Under the pieces are notes generated by a model. It saw only the letters and a list, made by a program, of their open reading frames with translations. It had not been told where the DNA came from and ran no database searches. The position numbers were made by a program, and so were the translations under genes. From contig DAIUDK010000175.1 of NCBI GenBank assembly GCA_036845725.1, forward strand, positions 1-9,039: a stretch of 9,039 bases of DNA. The letters are read 5' to 3'. How positions within the stretch are numbered: the stretch's first letter is position 1; each line of letters starts with the position of its first letter. Source of the DNA: DSWT01 sp036845725. Its GTDB lineage: Bacteria; Chloroflexota; Anaerolineae; B4-G1; SLSP01. Shown here in pieces: positions 1 through 8,010 of the stretch.

Positions 1-20
1 GTGCTCTCATGCCGCCTATT

Positions 21-3000
21 TTACCACCATACCGAGATTCTTGTCTGTGTTTGCATTAACGTGACCTGAATCGCGTTGCCCTGGCGCGTCGCCGTGCGCT
101 CGAAGTCAAGTTCGCCACGTCCCTGCACCAGCCGGATCGTCCGTTCAGCGGTGTACACGTTGCCGCCGCTGGTTTGCGCCTCGAAGCGCAAGGTGTGGTT
201 GCCAACAGCCTTGCCGGCCAGGTTCACGTCGAGCGTGCGCTTGTAAATCCCGGCCGCAGGATAGTGCGTATCCACCAACGTCCCATCCAGGTAGACGCGC
301 ATCACACTCACGTTCTGCATCACACTACTACAGACAATGCCGTCCATACCGGCTGGAACGTCACCGCCCTCGGCATGGCCGAACTCCGTACACTTCCACA
401 TATATTGCCTGCCAGTGGCCCACACGTTGACGACGGTTCCGGCAGGCGCAGTCTCGCCGTCAATGTAGATATTCTTGTCCGGGTCAGGACTGACAAAGTA
501 GGCTTCGCCGGGCATCGGCCGGTTCGCCGGTGTGACCGTCGCTATCTTTGCCGCCGGCTCATTTTCCAGGTTGTAGACTTGCACCTGCAGCGCGTGGCTC
601 TTGAACCAATCCAAGCGGCTCAATCCGAGCGCCGCTGGCGAAACATAGACTTCGTAACGGCTGCCGGTCGGCGAATGATCGCGTCCGATGAGCTGCCCGT
701 CCAGGAAGAACGACACGCGATCCACACCGGCAACTTCGCTGGTCACATCGGCGTAGAGCGTCCAGAACTCGTACTTTGCAGACGGGTATTCGCTCATCCC
801 GATCACGCCGAGCGTCGCCGGGTCTGTGCCGAGCGGCAGCGTCTCGAAGAACGCCCCGCTGCTGGTATTGAGATTGCCCGCGGTGTCGGTGACGGCAACG
901 CTGTACCAGTAAAGGCTGCCGCTTTCAAGACCGCTGAGCGTAGCCTGATGCGTAGTCTTGAGCGTGTCATCGGTGATCGAAGCAATGTTGAAGGGGCCAT
1001 TGCGGCTATAATCCAGGCGACTGCGGCACGGCTCGCTCGTCGTCCAGGTGATAACGGCGACTTGCTCCTCAATGCCGGACACCGTCGGTCCGGACGTGAT
1101 TTGCGGCAGCACAAGGTCGCAGGACCAGGTTTGCTCGAAGCAGTTGTTGGCCTCGTCGTCCTCTGGAAGGATACCGGTGGCGTCCGCGCAGACCCGCATT
1201 TGCGCCGTCGCGCCCGCGCACGTCCACGCATAGGGGATGCTGTCCGCGCGCACCGCGCCCGGCGCCAGCGCCTCATCGAAGAGCGCCGAGGCGACCGAGC
1301 TGCCGTCGCGCGAGAGTTGAGCCGTATGCCCGGCCGGCGCCGTCCCGCCGCCGACGTTCTTGATTACGTAGTACACGCGCTCTTCAGCCAGGTTGTACAA
1401 CGCGCTGGAAATCGCCAGGTCGGGGCGCGGCTGCACGTTGACCGAGTAATGCTGCACAATCGTCCCGCCGCAGTTCTGCGCGGTGACGGTAATCGCTTTC
1501 GTTCCTGGCGTGGCCCAGGTATAGGTCACTGACTGCTGACCGCTGACTGCTGACTGCTCATCCGCCTGCCAAGTGTAGGTGATCGGCGTGGTTGCATTGG
1601 ACGGAACAGGCGTCGCCGTGTACGAGTACTCCGTCTCGATGAAGCCCGTCGCCGGCCCGTCCAGCGTCAAGCCGGTGAGCGGGAACTCGCACGCGGGTAC
1701 GGGCGCATTGATCACGATCTGATGCGTGTCCACCACACTCTGCTCGCAGTTCTCCACCGTCACCGTAATCGTCTTCGTCCCCGTCGTCGCCCACGTATAC
1801 GTGACGGCTGACTGCTGACCGCTGACGGCTGACTGCCCATCCGCCTGCCAGGTGTAGGTGATGGGCGGCGTCGCCGTCGCCGGCAGGACGCTGGCATCGA
1901 AGGTGTAGACCGTATCAGTGATACCCGCCGTCGCGCCGTTGATCGTCACGCTTGTGGCAGGATAGCATGGCGGCGGCCCGTAGGTGATGATCAATTGTGG
2001 GTCAGGGGCAGTTTCGCTGGCGGCAAGACTGGCAGAACCGAATTCGTCGCTAGCCGGCTTCAGGCGGAAGCCATAATTGAGCAGCGCGCCGGAACTCCAC
2101 GCCTGGACGATATTCGCGACATCCCAATAGTTAAAAGCGCCATCCACAAACGTAGAAGAAGGATCGCCCTGGCTCTCGTCGCCGGGGCGGTTGTTCCACG
2201 TCACCCCCATCTCGGTCCAACTGCCCAGGTTGGCGGTAGGTGAAATGGCAATCGCAGCTTGAGGTGAAGCCAGTGCGCGGTTGACCGTTCCGTGCAGAAT
2301 CAATGTGGCACTGATGATGGTACTGTTAGCCGGTATGCTGGACACATTGAATTGGAGGAGGGCGTGACTCTCATAGGAAGTGGAATCATTGCGCTGCACC
2401 GTCATATCTGCCGAATTGCCGTAATTCTGCGTCGGGTACGCCTGGGCAATGCTCGTATCGGCCTGCACGGTAAACGTTGTACGCCGCACATACTCCACCA
2501 CCAGGCGTGGAGCATCAGCGCCTTCACGGGAACTGAACGTGCGATAGCCGCTGCCCCCTGTGTCGAAAATCACTCGCACGCCATGGTTGGCAAGTGTCCC
2601 TGCGCGCCATTGCTGAGCAATCGTAGTAAGATTCCAGCTTCGCCACCCATCAGAGAGCACGCTGCCCGACACTTCACCCACCGTAGTGAAGGCAGGTTGG
2701 TTGTTCCAGGTAACGCCGCCTTCGGTCCACGCGCCGGTCAGTACTTGCGCCTTCATGCCAAAAGTGCTGCTAGAGTAAGTTTGGGACAACTCCAACGTCG
2801 CCGTCAGAATCACCGCGTCGGCTGGCAACGTAGATAGATCGAAGGCGACCAGAGTGCGGTACGTTGCCGCGATAGGTGAGGTTACAATGCCCACCTGCAA
2901 ACTGGGATTTGTGCCGTAGTTAGTGTTAGTGTATGCACTGCTGTTGTTCACATAACTATCTTTGTCGGCAGTGAACGTGCTCCGATAGCTCGTTTCCTGC

Positions 3001-3122
3001 GCAGTGCACACACCTGCCGGTCCCTCTGGCAAGAACGGTGATTGCGCCTGTACCGATTGCGCGGTCAAGAACCACACACCGGCCACCAGTAATAGACTTA
3101 TCAACCATAACGAACGCTTCAT
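21..3122 (-). CDS. Secreted multidomain DNRLRE / PKD-like / CARDB / FN3-like surface protein
   Basis: This 1033-residue exported protein is probably extracellular or surface-attached and built for binding rather than catalysis. Residues 1-26 are a clear signal peptide: basic MKR, a hydrophobic core, and a signal peptidase I site after V-Q-A at 24-26. Two DNRLRE-type (CBM96-like) modules follow, at about 48-212 and 215-381. Each has the hallmark T-E-x-G-V-T-W-N-N-x-P (133-143 and 303-313), paired A-x-L-x-L strands and a C-terminal L-V/I-I-x-Y strand. Two tandem PKD-like Ig domains lie at about 386-472 and 478-563 (ITYTWQAD ... TYTWAT.GTK.ITV). A CARDB-like domain (566-669), an FN3-like domain (675-762) and two further beta-sandwich segments (772-865 and 873-1000) complete it. 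No LPXTG motif, C-terminal membrane helix, sorting domain or catalytic motif is visible, so its retention mechanism is unknown. The start is the second of two nearby ATGs because it has correct Shine-Dalgarno spacing. Both PKD-like domains contain a QSAVSGQQS insert encoded by 7-bp tandem repeats. It is transcribed divergently from the regulator. The family call is secure; the ligand is unknown. Confidence 0.88.
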   Translation of the reverse strand: MKRSLWLISLLLVAGVWFLTAQSVQAQSPFLPEGPAGVCTAQETSYRSTFTADKDSYVNNSSAYTNTNYGTNPSLQVGIVTSPIAATYRTLVAFDLSTLPADAVILTATLELSQTYSSSTFGMKAQVLTGAWTEGGVTWNNQPAFTTVGEVSGSVLSDGWRSWNLTTIAQQWRAGTLANHGVRVIFDTGGSGYRTFSSREGADAPRLVVEYVRRTTFTVQADTSIAQAYPTQNYGNSADMTVQRNDSTSYESHALLQFNVSSIPANSTIISATLILHGTVNRALASPQAAIAISPTANLGSWTEMGVTWNNRPGDESQGDPSSTFVDGAFNYWDVANIVQAWSSGALLNYGFRLKPASDEFGSASLAASETAPDPQLIITYGPPPCYPATSVTINGATAGITDTVYTFDASVLPATATPPITYTWQADGQSAVSGQQSAVTYTWATTGTKTITVTVENCEQSVVDTHQIVINAPVPACEFPLTGLTLDGPATGFIETEYSYTATPVPSNATTPITYTWQADEQSAVSGQQSVTYTWATPGTKAITVTAQNCGGTIVQHYSVNVQPRPDLAISSALYNLAEERVYYVIKNVGGGTAPAGHTAQLSRDGSSVASALFDEALAPGAVRADSIPYAWTCAGATAQMRVCADATGILPEDDEANNCFEQTWSCDLVLPQITSGPTVSGIEEQVAVITWTTSEPCRSRLDYSRNGPFNIASITDDTLKTTHQATLSGLESGSLYWYSVAVTDTAGNLNTSSGAFFETLPLGTDPATLGVIGMSEYPSAKYEFWTLYADVTSEVAGVDRVSFFLDGQLIGRDHSPTGSRYEVYVSPAALGLSRLDWFKSHALQVQVYNLENEPAAKIATVTPANRPMPGEAYFVSPDPDKNIYIDGETAPAGTVVNVWATGRQYMWKCTEFGHAEGGDVPAGMDGIVCSSVMQNVSVMRVYLDGTLVDTHYPAAGIYKRTLDVNLAGKAVGNHTLRFEAQTSGGNVYTAERTIRLVQGRGELDFERTATRQGNAIQVTLMQTQTRISVWW
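1529..1556. repeat. In-gene 7-bp tandem repeat, four units (second PKD-like domain)
   Basis: Plus-strand units are CTGACTG, CTGACCG, CTGACTG and CTGACTG. The array encodes most of QSAVSGQQSV (residues 523-532) at the same place in the second PKD-like domain as the 1801-1835 array occupies in the first. The repeat may predate duplication of the domain, or both copies may have been homogenised. Confidence 0.85.
1801..1835. repeat. In-gene 7-bp tandem repeat, five units (first PKD-like domain)
   Basis: On the plus strand the units are GTGACGG, CTGACTG, CTGACCG, CTGACGG and CTGACTG, contiguous from 1801. The array lies inside the secreted-protein gene. Read on the coding strand it gives most of QSAVSGQQSAV (residues 430-440) between the WQAD and TYTW strands of the first PKD-like domain. 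Three heptamers equal seven codons, so the array can change by three units without breaking the frame. Confidence 0.85.
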
Positions 3123-3128
3123 CGCCAT

Positions 3129-3136
3129 ACCTCCTT
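3129..3136 (-). promoter_or_regulatory. Strong Shine-Dalgarno AAGGAGGT that selects the start of the secreted protein
   Basis: On the minus strand AAGGAGGT abuts an ATG at 3128-3126. That is too close for efficient initiation there. It lies 6 nt before the second in-frame ATG at 3122-3120, a normal spacing. This favours the protein starting MKRSLWLISL over one starting MAMKRSLW. Either start gives the same signal peptide core. Confidence 0.8.
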
Positions 3137-3197
3137 ACGTTGTGAGTGTTTCTATACAATGTGGCAGAACTATTTCAGATGGTATCGTACCCCAACG

Positions 3198-3217
3198 CCG
3201 TCATAAAAACGTCATAA
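3198..3217 (+). promoter_or_regulatory. Pho-box-like / winged-helix direct repeat
   Basis: CGTCATAA occurs at 3199-3206 and again at 3210-3217, exactly 11 bp (one helical turn) apart. The arrangement GTCATA-5-GTCATAA closely matches the E. coli Pho box, which is two TGTCA-type heptamers at 11-bp period separated by an AT-rich tetranucleotide. PhoB/OmpR-type and SARP winged helices are known to bind direct repeats with this period. The site lies in the divergent region about 40 bp upstream of the -35 of the plus-strand promoter. For the minus-strand gene a weak -10 (TACGAT, minus strand 3189-3184) begins 9 nt beyond the box, but the repeat polarity points toward the regulator gene. The binding protein is not known: it could be a PhoB/PhoP homologue, another OmpR-type protein, or the adjacent regulator itself. 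Confidence 0.45.
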
Positions 3218-3257
3218 CCTGGCGGCATGCATCCGTATCGCTGCAAAAAGGCACACA

Positions 3258-3286
3258 TTGCCCTTCAACTCGCTTAAGGGTATAAT
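3258..3286 (+). promoter_or_regulatory. Sigma-70-type promoter for the BTAD regulator gene
   Basis: TTGCCC (3258-3263) and a perfect TATAAT (3281-3286) are separated by 17 bp, the optimal spacing. Transcription would start near 3293 and give a leader of about 128 nt before the ATG at 3421. Both heptamer arrays fall inside this leader. It is the best promoter-like match I saw in the intergenic region. Confidence 0.65.
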
Positions 3287-3292
3287 CAGCAG

Positions 3293-3327
3293 TAAGCGTT
3301 CAGCGATCAACTTTTAGCGATCAACGA
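3293..3327. repeat. Short heptamer-type repeat (AGCGATCAAC pair)
   Basis: AGCGATCAAC occurs at 3302-3311 and 3316-3325, a period of 14 (two heptamers). The stretch can be read as 7-mers TAAGCGT, TCAGCGA, TCAACTT, TTAGCGA and TCAACGA. It sits at the start of the predicted leader of the regulator gene. Confidence 0.6.
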
Positions 3328-3369
3328 AAAAATTCACGCCCTGGCAACGCGCTTGCGCAGACAACAAAG

Positions 3370-3418
3370 CTGATAGCTGACGGCTGAAAGCTGACAGCCA
3401 ATCACTGACGGCTAGACA
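3370..3418. repeat. Intergenic 7-bp tandem repeat abutting the regulator start codon
   Basis: Contiguous 7-mers are CTGATAG, CTGACGG, CTGAAAG, CTGACAG, CCAATCA, CTGACGG and CTAGACA. Five of the seven fit CTGANNG. CTGACGG is identical to a unit inside the secreted-protein gene at 1822-1828. The array ends two bases before the ATG at 3421 and fills the place where a ribosome binding site would be expected. Confidence 0.8.
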
Positions 3419-3420
3419 CT

Positions 3421-6400
3421 ATGGCACATCTAGACATACAACTACTTGGTACACTACAAGTCTCGCTGGACGGCAACCCGTTGACCGGGTTCGCCACCGA
3501 CAAAGCCCGCGCCCTACTGGCCTATCTGGCGCTGGAAACCGAGCATCCACAGCGCCGCGATGCGCTCGCCACGCTGCTGTGGCCCGATCAGCCAGACAAC
3601 AAAGCGCGGCAAAACTTACGCCAGACCCTACTCTACCTGCGCCAATCGCTACGCGAAGACGAGTGCGCCGAAACACCCTTTCTTCTGGTAGACCGCGATA
3701 CCGTGCAGTTCAATCCGGCCAGTGATTACACCCTGGACATGACACAGTTCGAAGCCCTCAGCCGCGCCTGCCAAAACCATCACCACCGGCGCAGGGAAAG
3801 CTGCCGCCCCTGCCTGCAACGCCTGGAGCAGATGGAGACCCTGTATCGCGGGGAATTCCTGGAGCACTTCTACGTGAGCGACAGCAACGCCTTCGAGGAA
3901 TGGGCGACCCTCAAACGCGAGTGGCTGCACCGCGAGGCCATCGAGACGCTGTTTACGCTGACCGATTACTACACCCGGCGCGGCGACCTGTCCCGCGCCC
4001 GGCAATGCGCCCGCCGGCAGGTGGAATTGGAACCCTGGCGCGAGGAAGCGCATCGCCAGTTGATGCGCCTGCTGGCGATGGAGGGAGAACGCAGCGCGGC
4101 GCTGGCCCAATACGAAACCTGCCGCCGCATCCTGCAACAAGAGTTGGGCGTCGAACCGATGAAGGAAACGACAGCGCTCTTCGAAGCGATCAAGCGTGAA
4201 GAGGTACAGGCCATGGAGTCCGACAACGGCCTGCCAGCGCTCCCCACCCGCTTCGTCGGGCGAGAGACGGAGTTAGCCGAACTGGCGGAATGGTTGTCCG
4301 CGCCGGATCGCCGCCTCATCACCCTCGTCGGATCGGGCGGGATCGGCAAGAGCCGTCTGGCGCTGCGCGTTTTGGAAGAGCAGCGTGGCTTGTTCGCGCA
4401 GGGCGTCGCCTTCGTCCCCCTCGATGCTGTGACGTCCGCCGAATTCATCGCTTACGCCATCGCCAGGGCGCTTCGTTTCTCCCTGCAAGGGCCACAGTCG
4501 CCCGAAACGCAAGTACTCAACTACCTGCGCGAAAAAGAGATGCTCCTGGCGCTCGACAACTTTGAACACCTTCTACAAGGTGACGCGCCCTGCAACAGCG
4601 CTCTCATCGAGCAAATTCTCAGCCGCGCGCCCGGCGTCACACTGCTGGTGACCTCGCGGGAGCGGCTCAACCTGCGCGAAGAGCTTGTGTATCACCTGGA
4701 GGGGTTGGCGTATCCCGAAACAGACGTACCTGGCCCGGACGCGGCAAACTACAGCGCCGTCGCCCTTTTTACCGAATGTGCGCAGCGCGTCGACCGGCGC
4801 TTTGCGCTCGATGCGCGCACGCTCCCCGACGTGCTGCGCATCTGCCGTCTGGTCGAAGGCACCCCCCTGGGTCTCGAACTTGCGGCGGTCTGGGTGGATA
4901 CCCGCACCTGTGGCGACATCGCCGCAGAAATCGCCGCCAACAGCGATGTGCTGACGACCTCCCTGCGCAATGTCGATCCACGCCACCGCAGCTTGCGCGC
5001 TTCCTTCGAGTACTCGTGGAAGCTACTCACGGACGCGGAGCGCGCGTGTTTGGCCCGGCTGGCCGTCTTCCAAGGCGGTTTCGACCGCGCCGCCGCCGCA
5101 CAGATTGCTACCGCCACGCCGGATGTGCTCGCCGGGCTGATCCACAAATCGCTGCTGCGCGCCGATGCTAACGGGCGTTATGGTCTGCACCCGCTGCTGC
5201 ACCAATACATCGCCGAAAAACTCGATGCAACTGAAGAGGCAACAGCCATCCACGTAGCGCACGCTCGCTATTACGCCACCTTCCTGGAAGGGCAAGAGCC
5301 ACACCTGAAAGGCGCATCACAAAAACAAGCCCTTTTGGAAATCACCCAGGAGAGCGACAATGTGCGTCGGGCCTGGGAATGGGCTGTGTCGCAAGAAGAC
5401 GCGCAAGCAGTCGAACGAAGCCTGGAGAGCCTCTACCTCTTCTGCGATATTCGCTGCTGGTTCCAGGCGGGCGCTACGCTGCTCGCGCAGGCCATCGAGA
5501 AATGGGGGGTGAATCCAGATCAGGAACCGTTGCTCGGCAGGCTGTTAGCGCGTCAGGGAGTACTCTATCTGCACCAGGGTTTCTACCAACAGGCCATCGC
5601 CGCGCTGGAACGCGGGTTGGAAATCGCCGAGCGCCGGGAGATACCGGATGAACAAATCTTCAGCCTGGTCAACCTGGCAAACGTCATCCGTCACCAGGGG
5701 CAGAACGACGAAGCTGAGCGACTGGCCGAGAAGAGCCTTGCCCTGTCCGAGCAGATTGGGGATCGCCGAGGCATGGCACAGTCGCTCCAGGTCTTGGGTC
5801 TCATCATATACAGGACCGGCGATCTGGAACGGACCGAGGCGCTGCACGAAGAAAGCCTGGCGCTGGCACGGGAACTCAACGATCAGCGGCTCATCATGGC
5901 GCCACTCAACGCACTGGGCGATGTGGCCTGCCATCGCGGGGACTATGTCAAAGCACAGCAGATGTTCGAAGAGTGCCTGGCCCTGAGTCGCGCCCTGGAC
6001 GATCAATTCAACGTCGCCATTCACCTCAACAACCTCGGCACGACCTTCCACCTGCTCGAACAGTACGCAAAAGCCGAGCCATTCTATCAGGAGAGCCTGG
6101 ACATCTGCCGTCAGATCGGTGATCAGACCGGTCAGGCGATTGCCTTGAGCAACCTGGGCGAGATCGCTTACACGCTGGGCAACTACCGGAAAGCGTCGCA
6201 GTTTTACCGGGAAGGTCTCAGCATCGGGCGCGCTCTCCAGGAGTCGTGGACGATCATGACGTGCCTGAACAACCTGGGCGAAATCGCCTGCGCCCAAAAC
6301 AACTGTCTCGATGCGCAAACCCACCTCACCGAAGCCCTGCAGATCGCGCAAGAAACCCAAACCCTCACCATGGCGACCAAAATCCTGGTAAACCTGGCCT

Positions 6401-6597
6401 GGCTGTTTGCGCAGCAGGGATTGAAAATCCGGGCTTCCGTACTGCTCGATCTGGTGCGCCGCCATCCGGCCAGCGAGAGCGACATCCAGGAGAAGGCCAC
6501 CCGTCTGCTGGATGAACTGGGCCTCACCGCACCAGGTGAATCAGCCTTGCCGCTGGAGGAGGTTATGACAGGGATACTGACTGAATTTCACAAATAA
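3421..6597 (+). CDS. BTAD-ATPase-TPR transcriptional regulator (SARP/AfsR-like, STAND architecture)
   Basis: This is a 1058-residue cytoplasmic signalling regulator. Residues 1-95 form the OmpR/SARP-type winged helix, with the family signature DKARALLAYLALE, LLWP and ARQNLRQTLLYLR. The BTAD helical domain spans about 100-260 and ends in the typical ELGVEP (241-246). It carries a C/H cluster (C117, H120-H122, C128, C131) seen in related proteins. LPTRFVGRE (274-282) opens the NTPase module. Walker A is GSGGIGKS at 304-311 (K310), Walker B is MLLALDN at 374-380 (D379), TSR at 411-413 is sensor-like, and a GxPLxLELAA motif (480-489) matches the GLPLAL motif of STAND ATPases. About eight TPRs with a period near 40 residues fill 708-1010. 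By family analogy, a ligand or partner bound to the TPRs would release ATP-dependent oligomerisation and DNA binding. No C-terminal LuxR HTH is present. The start fits the family's MAxLxIxLLG beginning, but no Shine-Dalgarno is visible. Targets are unknown; the divergent gene is the obvious candidate. Confidence 0.92.
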   Translation: MAHLDIQLLGTLQVSLDGNPLTGFATDKARALLAYLALETEHPQRRDALATLLWPDQPDNKARQNLRQTLLYLRQSLREDECAETPFLLVDRDTVQFNPASDYTLDMTQFEALSRACQNHHHRRRESCRPCLQRLEQMETLYRGEFLEHFYVSDSNAFEEWATLKREWLHREAIETLFTLTDYYTRRGDLSRARQCARRQVELEPWREEAHRQLMRLLAMEGERSAALAQYETCRRILQQELGVEPMKETTALFEAIKREEVQAMESDNGLPALPTRFVGRETELAELAEWLSAPDRRLITLVGSGGIGKSRLALRVLEEQRGLFAQGVAFVPLDAVTSAEFIAYAIARALRFSLQGPQSPETQVLNYLREKEMLLALDNFEHLLQGDAPCNSALIEQILSRAPGVTLLVTSRERLNLREELVYHLEGLAYPETDVPGPDAANYSAVALFTECAQRVDRRFALDARTLPDVLRICRLVEGTPLGLELAAVWVDTRTCGDIAAEIAANSDVLTTSLRNVDPRHRSLRASFEYSWKLLTDAERACLARLAVFQGGFDRAAAAQIATATPDVLAGLIHKSLLRADANGRYGLHPLLHQYIAEKLDATEEATAIHVAHARYYATFLEGQEPHLKGASQKQALLEITQESDNVRRAWEWAVSQEDAQAVERSLESLYLFCDIRCWFQAGATLLAQAIEKWGVNPDQEPLLGRLLARQGVLYLHQGFYQQAIAALERGLEIAERREIPDEQIFSLVNLANVIRHQGQNDEAERLAEKSLALSEQIGDRRGMAQSLQVLGLIIYRTGDLERTEALHEESLALARELNDQRLIMAPLNALGDVACHRGDYVKAQQMFEECLALSRALDDQFNVAIHLNNLGTTFHLLEQYAKAEPFYQESLDICRQIGDQTGQAIALSNLGEIAYTLGNYRKASQFYREGLSIGRALQESWTIMTCLNNLGEIACAQNNCLDAQTHLTEALQIAQETQTLTMATKILVNLAWLFAQQGLKIRASVLLDLVRRHPASESDIQEKATRLLDELGLTAPGESALPLEEVMTGILTEFHK

Positions 6598-6602
6598 TAC
6601 AA

Positions 6603-6634
6603 AGACCCCAAAGGCATCGAAATCTTTGGGGTCT
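6603..6634. terminator. Hairpin terminator between convergent genes
   Basis: AGACCCCAAAG (6603-6613) and CTTTGGGGTCT (6624-6634) form a perfect 11-bp stem with a 10-nt loop, 5 bp after the regulator stop codon. A T-rich tail follows on the minus strand (TTGTATTATTTG), so it is the better terminator for the convergent beta-galactosidase remnant. On the plus strand the stem lacks a U tract. A small extra hairpin, TGCCG-AATC-CGGCA, lies at 6636-6649. Confidence 0.8.
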
Positions 6635-6652
6635 CTGCCGAATCCGGCACCT

Positions 6653-7921
6653 TTACGCCGCGAGTACCTTCACGTCATAGACATCCAACTCGACCGCGCC
6701 GCTCAACGTTTCTCCGGTCAGCATATCGGTGTACGTCGCCGCGCCCAGGTCAAGCGTCACGGGTTCTGCATTGAAGTTCATCAGGAAGACGTACTTCGTC
6801 GCGCCGTCGGTGCGCAGTTGCGCGCTGACGCCGTGCGGCAGTTCCGCATCGAGCGAGCGCAGCAGGCCTAGATTCGCGTCGAGCGCGCCGTAGAAGTCAC
6901 GCAGGAAGCGATCATCAGGATTAGAGGCAAGGTAGAATGCCAACCCGTCACCGAAGGTGTTAAAGGTGAGCACAGGCCGCCCGGCGTAGAAGTCGTCACG
7001 GTACGTCGCCAGGACTCTAGCGCCTTCCGGATGCACGAGCGCACAGTAGTCGCACAGTTCGTATTCGTCGCGGCTGCCAAACGGATTCCCGGCCTCAAAA
7101 ACAGCGGTGTTGCGGTCGTTTTCGTACAGCGCGTCAATTTCCTCGTCCCAAATCCCCAACACCTGGCGCAGCTTGCCGCCGGGCCAGCCGCCCAGGAAGA
7201 CCAGGTCGTTCTCATCGACAACACCGGTCAAGTACGTCGCCACAAACGTGCCACCCGCCTCCACGAATGCTGCGATGCGCTCATCCACGCTGGGGCGCAG
7301 CATGTAGAGCATCGGTGCGATCACCAGCTTGTAACGGAGCAAGTCCTGTTCCATATCGATCACATCCACGGGGATACCGCGCTCCCAAAAGGCGCGATAG
7401 TGGCGCTTGCAGGTTTCCAGATAGCCTTTTTCGCCACGTCGCGGGCCTTGCGCGTCGTTCATCGCCCACAGGTTCTCCCAATCGTAGACAATCGCCACGT
7501 CGGGGCGCACCGTCGTCCCCACCACGGGCGCGAGCTTCTCCAGCTTCACACCGAGGTCGGCGACGTCGCGGAAGACGCGGGTGTTCTCGTGCCCCGCGTG
7601 ATCGACCACCGCGCCGTGGAACTTCTCCGATGAGCCGCGACTCTTGCGCCACTGGAAGTACTGCACCGTATCCGAGCCATGCGCCACGGCCTGCAACGAC
7701 GAAAGCGCGTGCATCCCCGGTCGCTTCACCTTGGCGGATTGCATCCAGTTGGTGGCGCTGGGGACGCTTTCCATCAACATAAACGGCTTGCCGCCCTTAA
7801 GACAGCGGTTGATGTCATGAACGAAGGCCACATCCGAAGCGAGCGCCACGTCATCGCCGGCGTGCCAGGTGGGATAGCTATCCCACGAGATCACGTCCAG
7901 GTGCGGGGCCATCCGCCAGTA
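6653..7921 (-). pseudogene. GH42 beta-galactosidase, 5'-truncated remnant
   Basis: About 422 residues of a glycoside hydrolase family 42 beta-galactosidase, whose full-length members are usually about 650-700 residues. Visible parts are the late strands of the (beta/alpha)8 barrel (APHLDVISWDSYP), the expected nucleophile Glu in FMLMESVPSATNW (codon 7771-7769), the trimerisation domain (VAIVYDWENLWAMND ... LVIAPMLYML) and the C-terminal beta-sandwich (KYVFLMNFNAEPVTLDL) ending ...VKVLAA. Homology-like sequence begins a few codons before the first Met (Tyr-Trp-Arg), then meets an in-frame TAA at 7930-7928. The N-terminal third or so, with the acid/base Glu and the family's first barrel strands, is absent. 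No Shine-Dalgarno precedes the Met at 7912. The fragment cannot be an active retaining hydrolase by itself. The rest may have been deleted, or displaced beyond the right edge by an insertion. Confidence 0.85.
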
Positions 7922-8010
7922 GTAGTATTATCAACAAACCATACATCTTGACGGCGCGCTTGGTCATACCATCCCGGCCCACACGCAAGGCGGCGGCCTG
8001 AGCGATGACG

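Noticed and set aside
174..1532. 452-codon open frame on the plus strand
   Set aside because: It lies antisense to the secreted-protein gene. Its translation is Arg/Ala/His-rich with no family pattern, and the minus strand has a signal peptide, domains and a strong ribosome binding site. It is a codon-bias shadow.
5545..6465. 306-codon open frame on the minus strand
   Set aside because: It is antisense to the TPR region of the regulator. The apparent internal repetition in its translation is the mirror of the TPRs.
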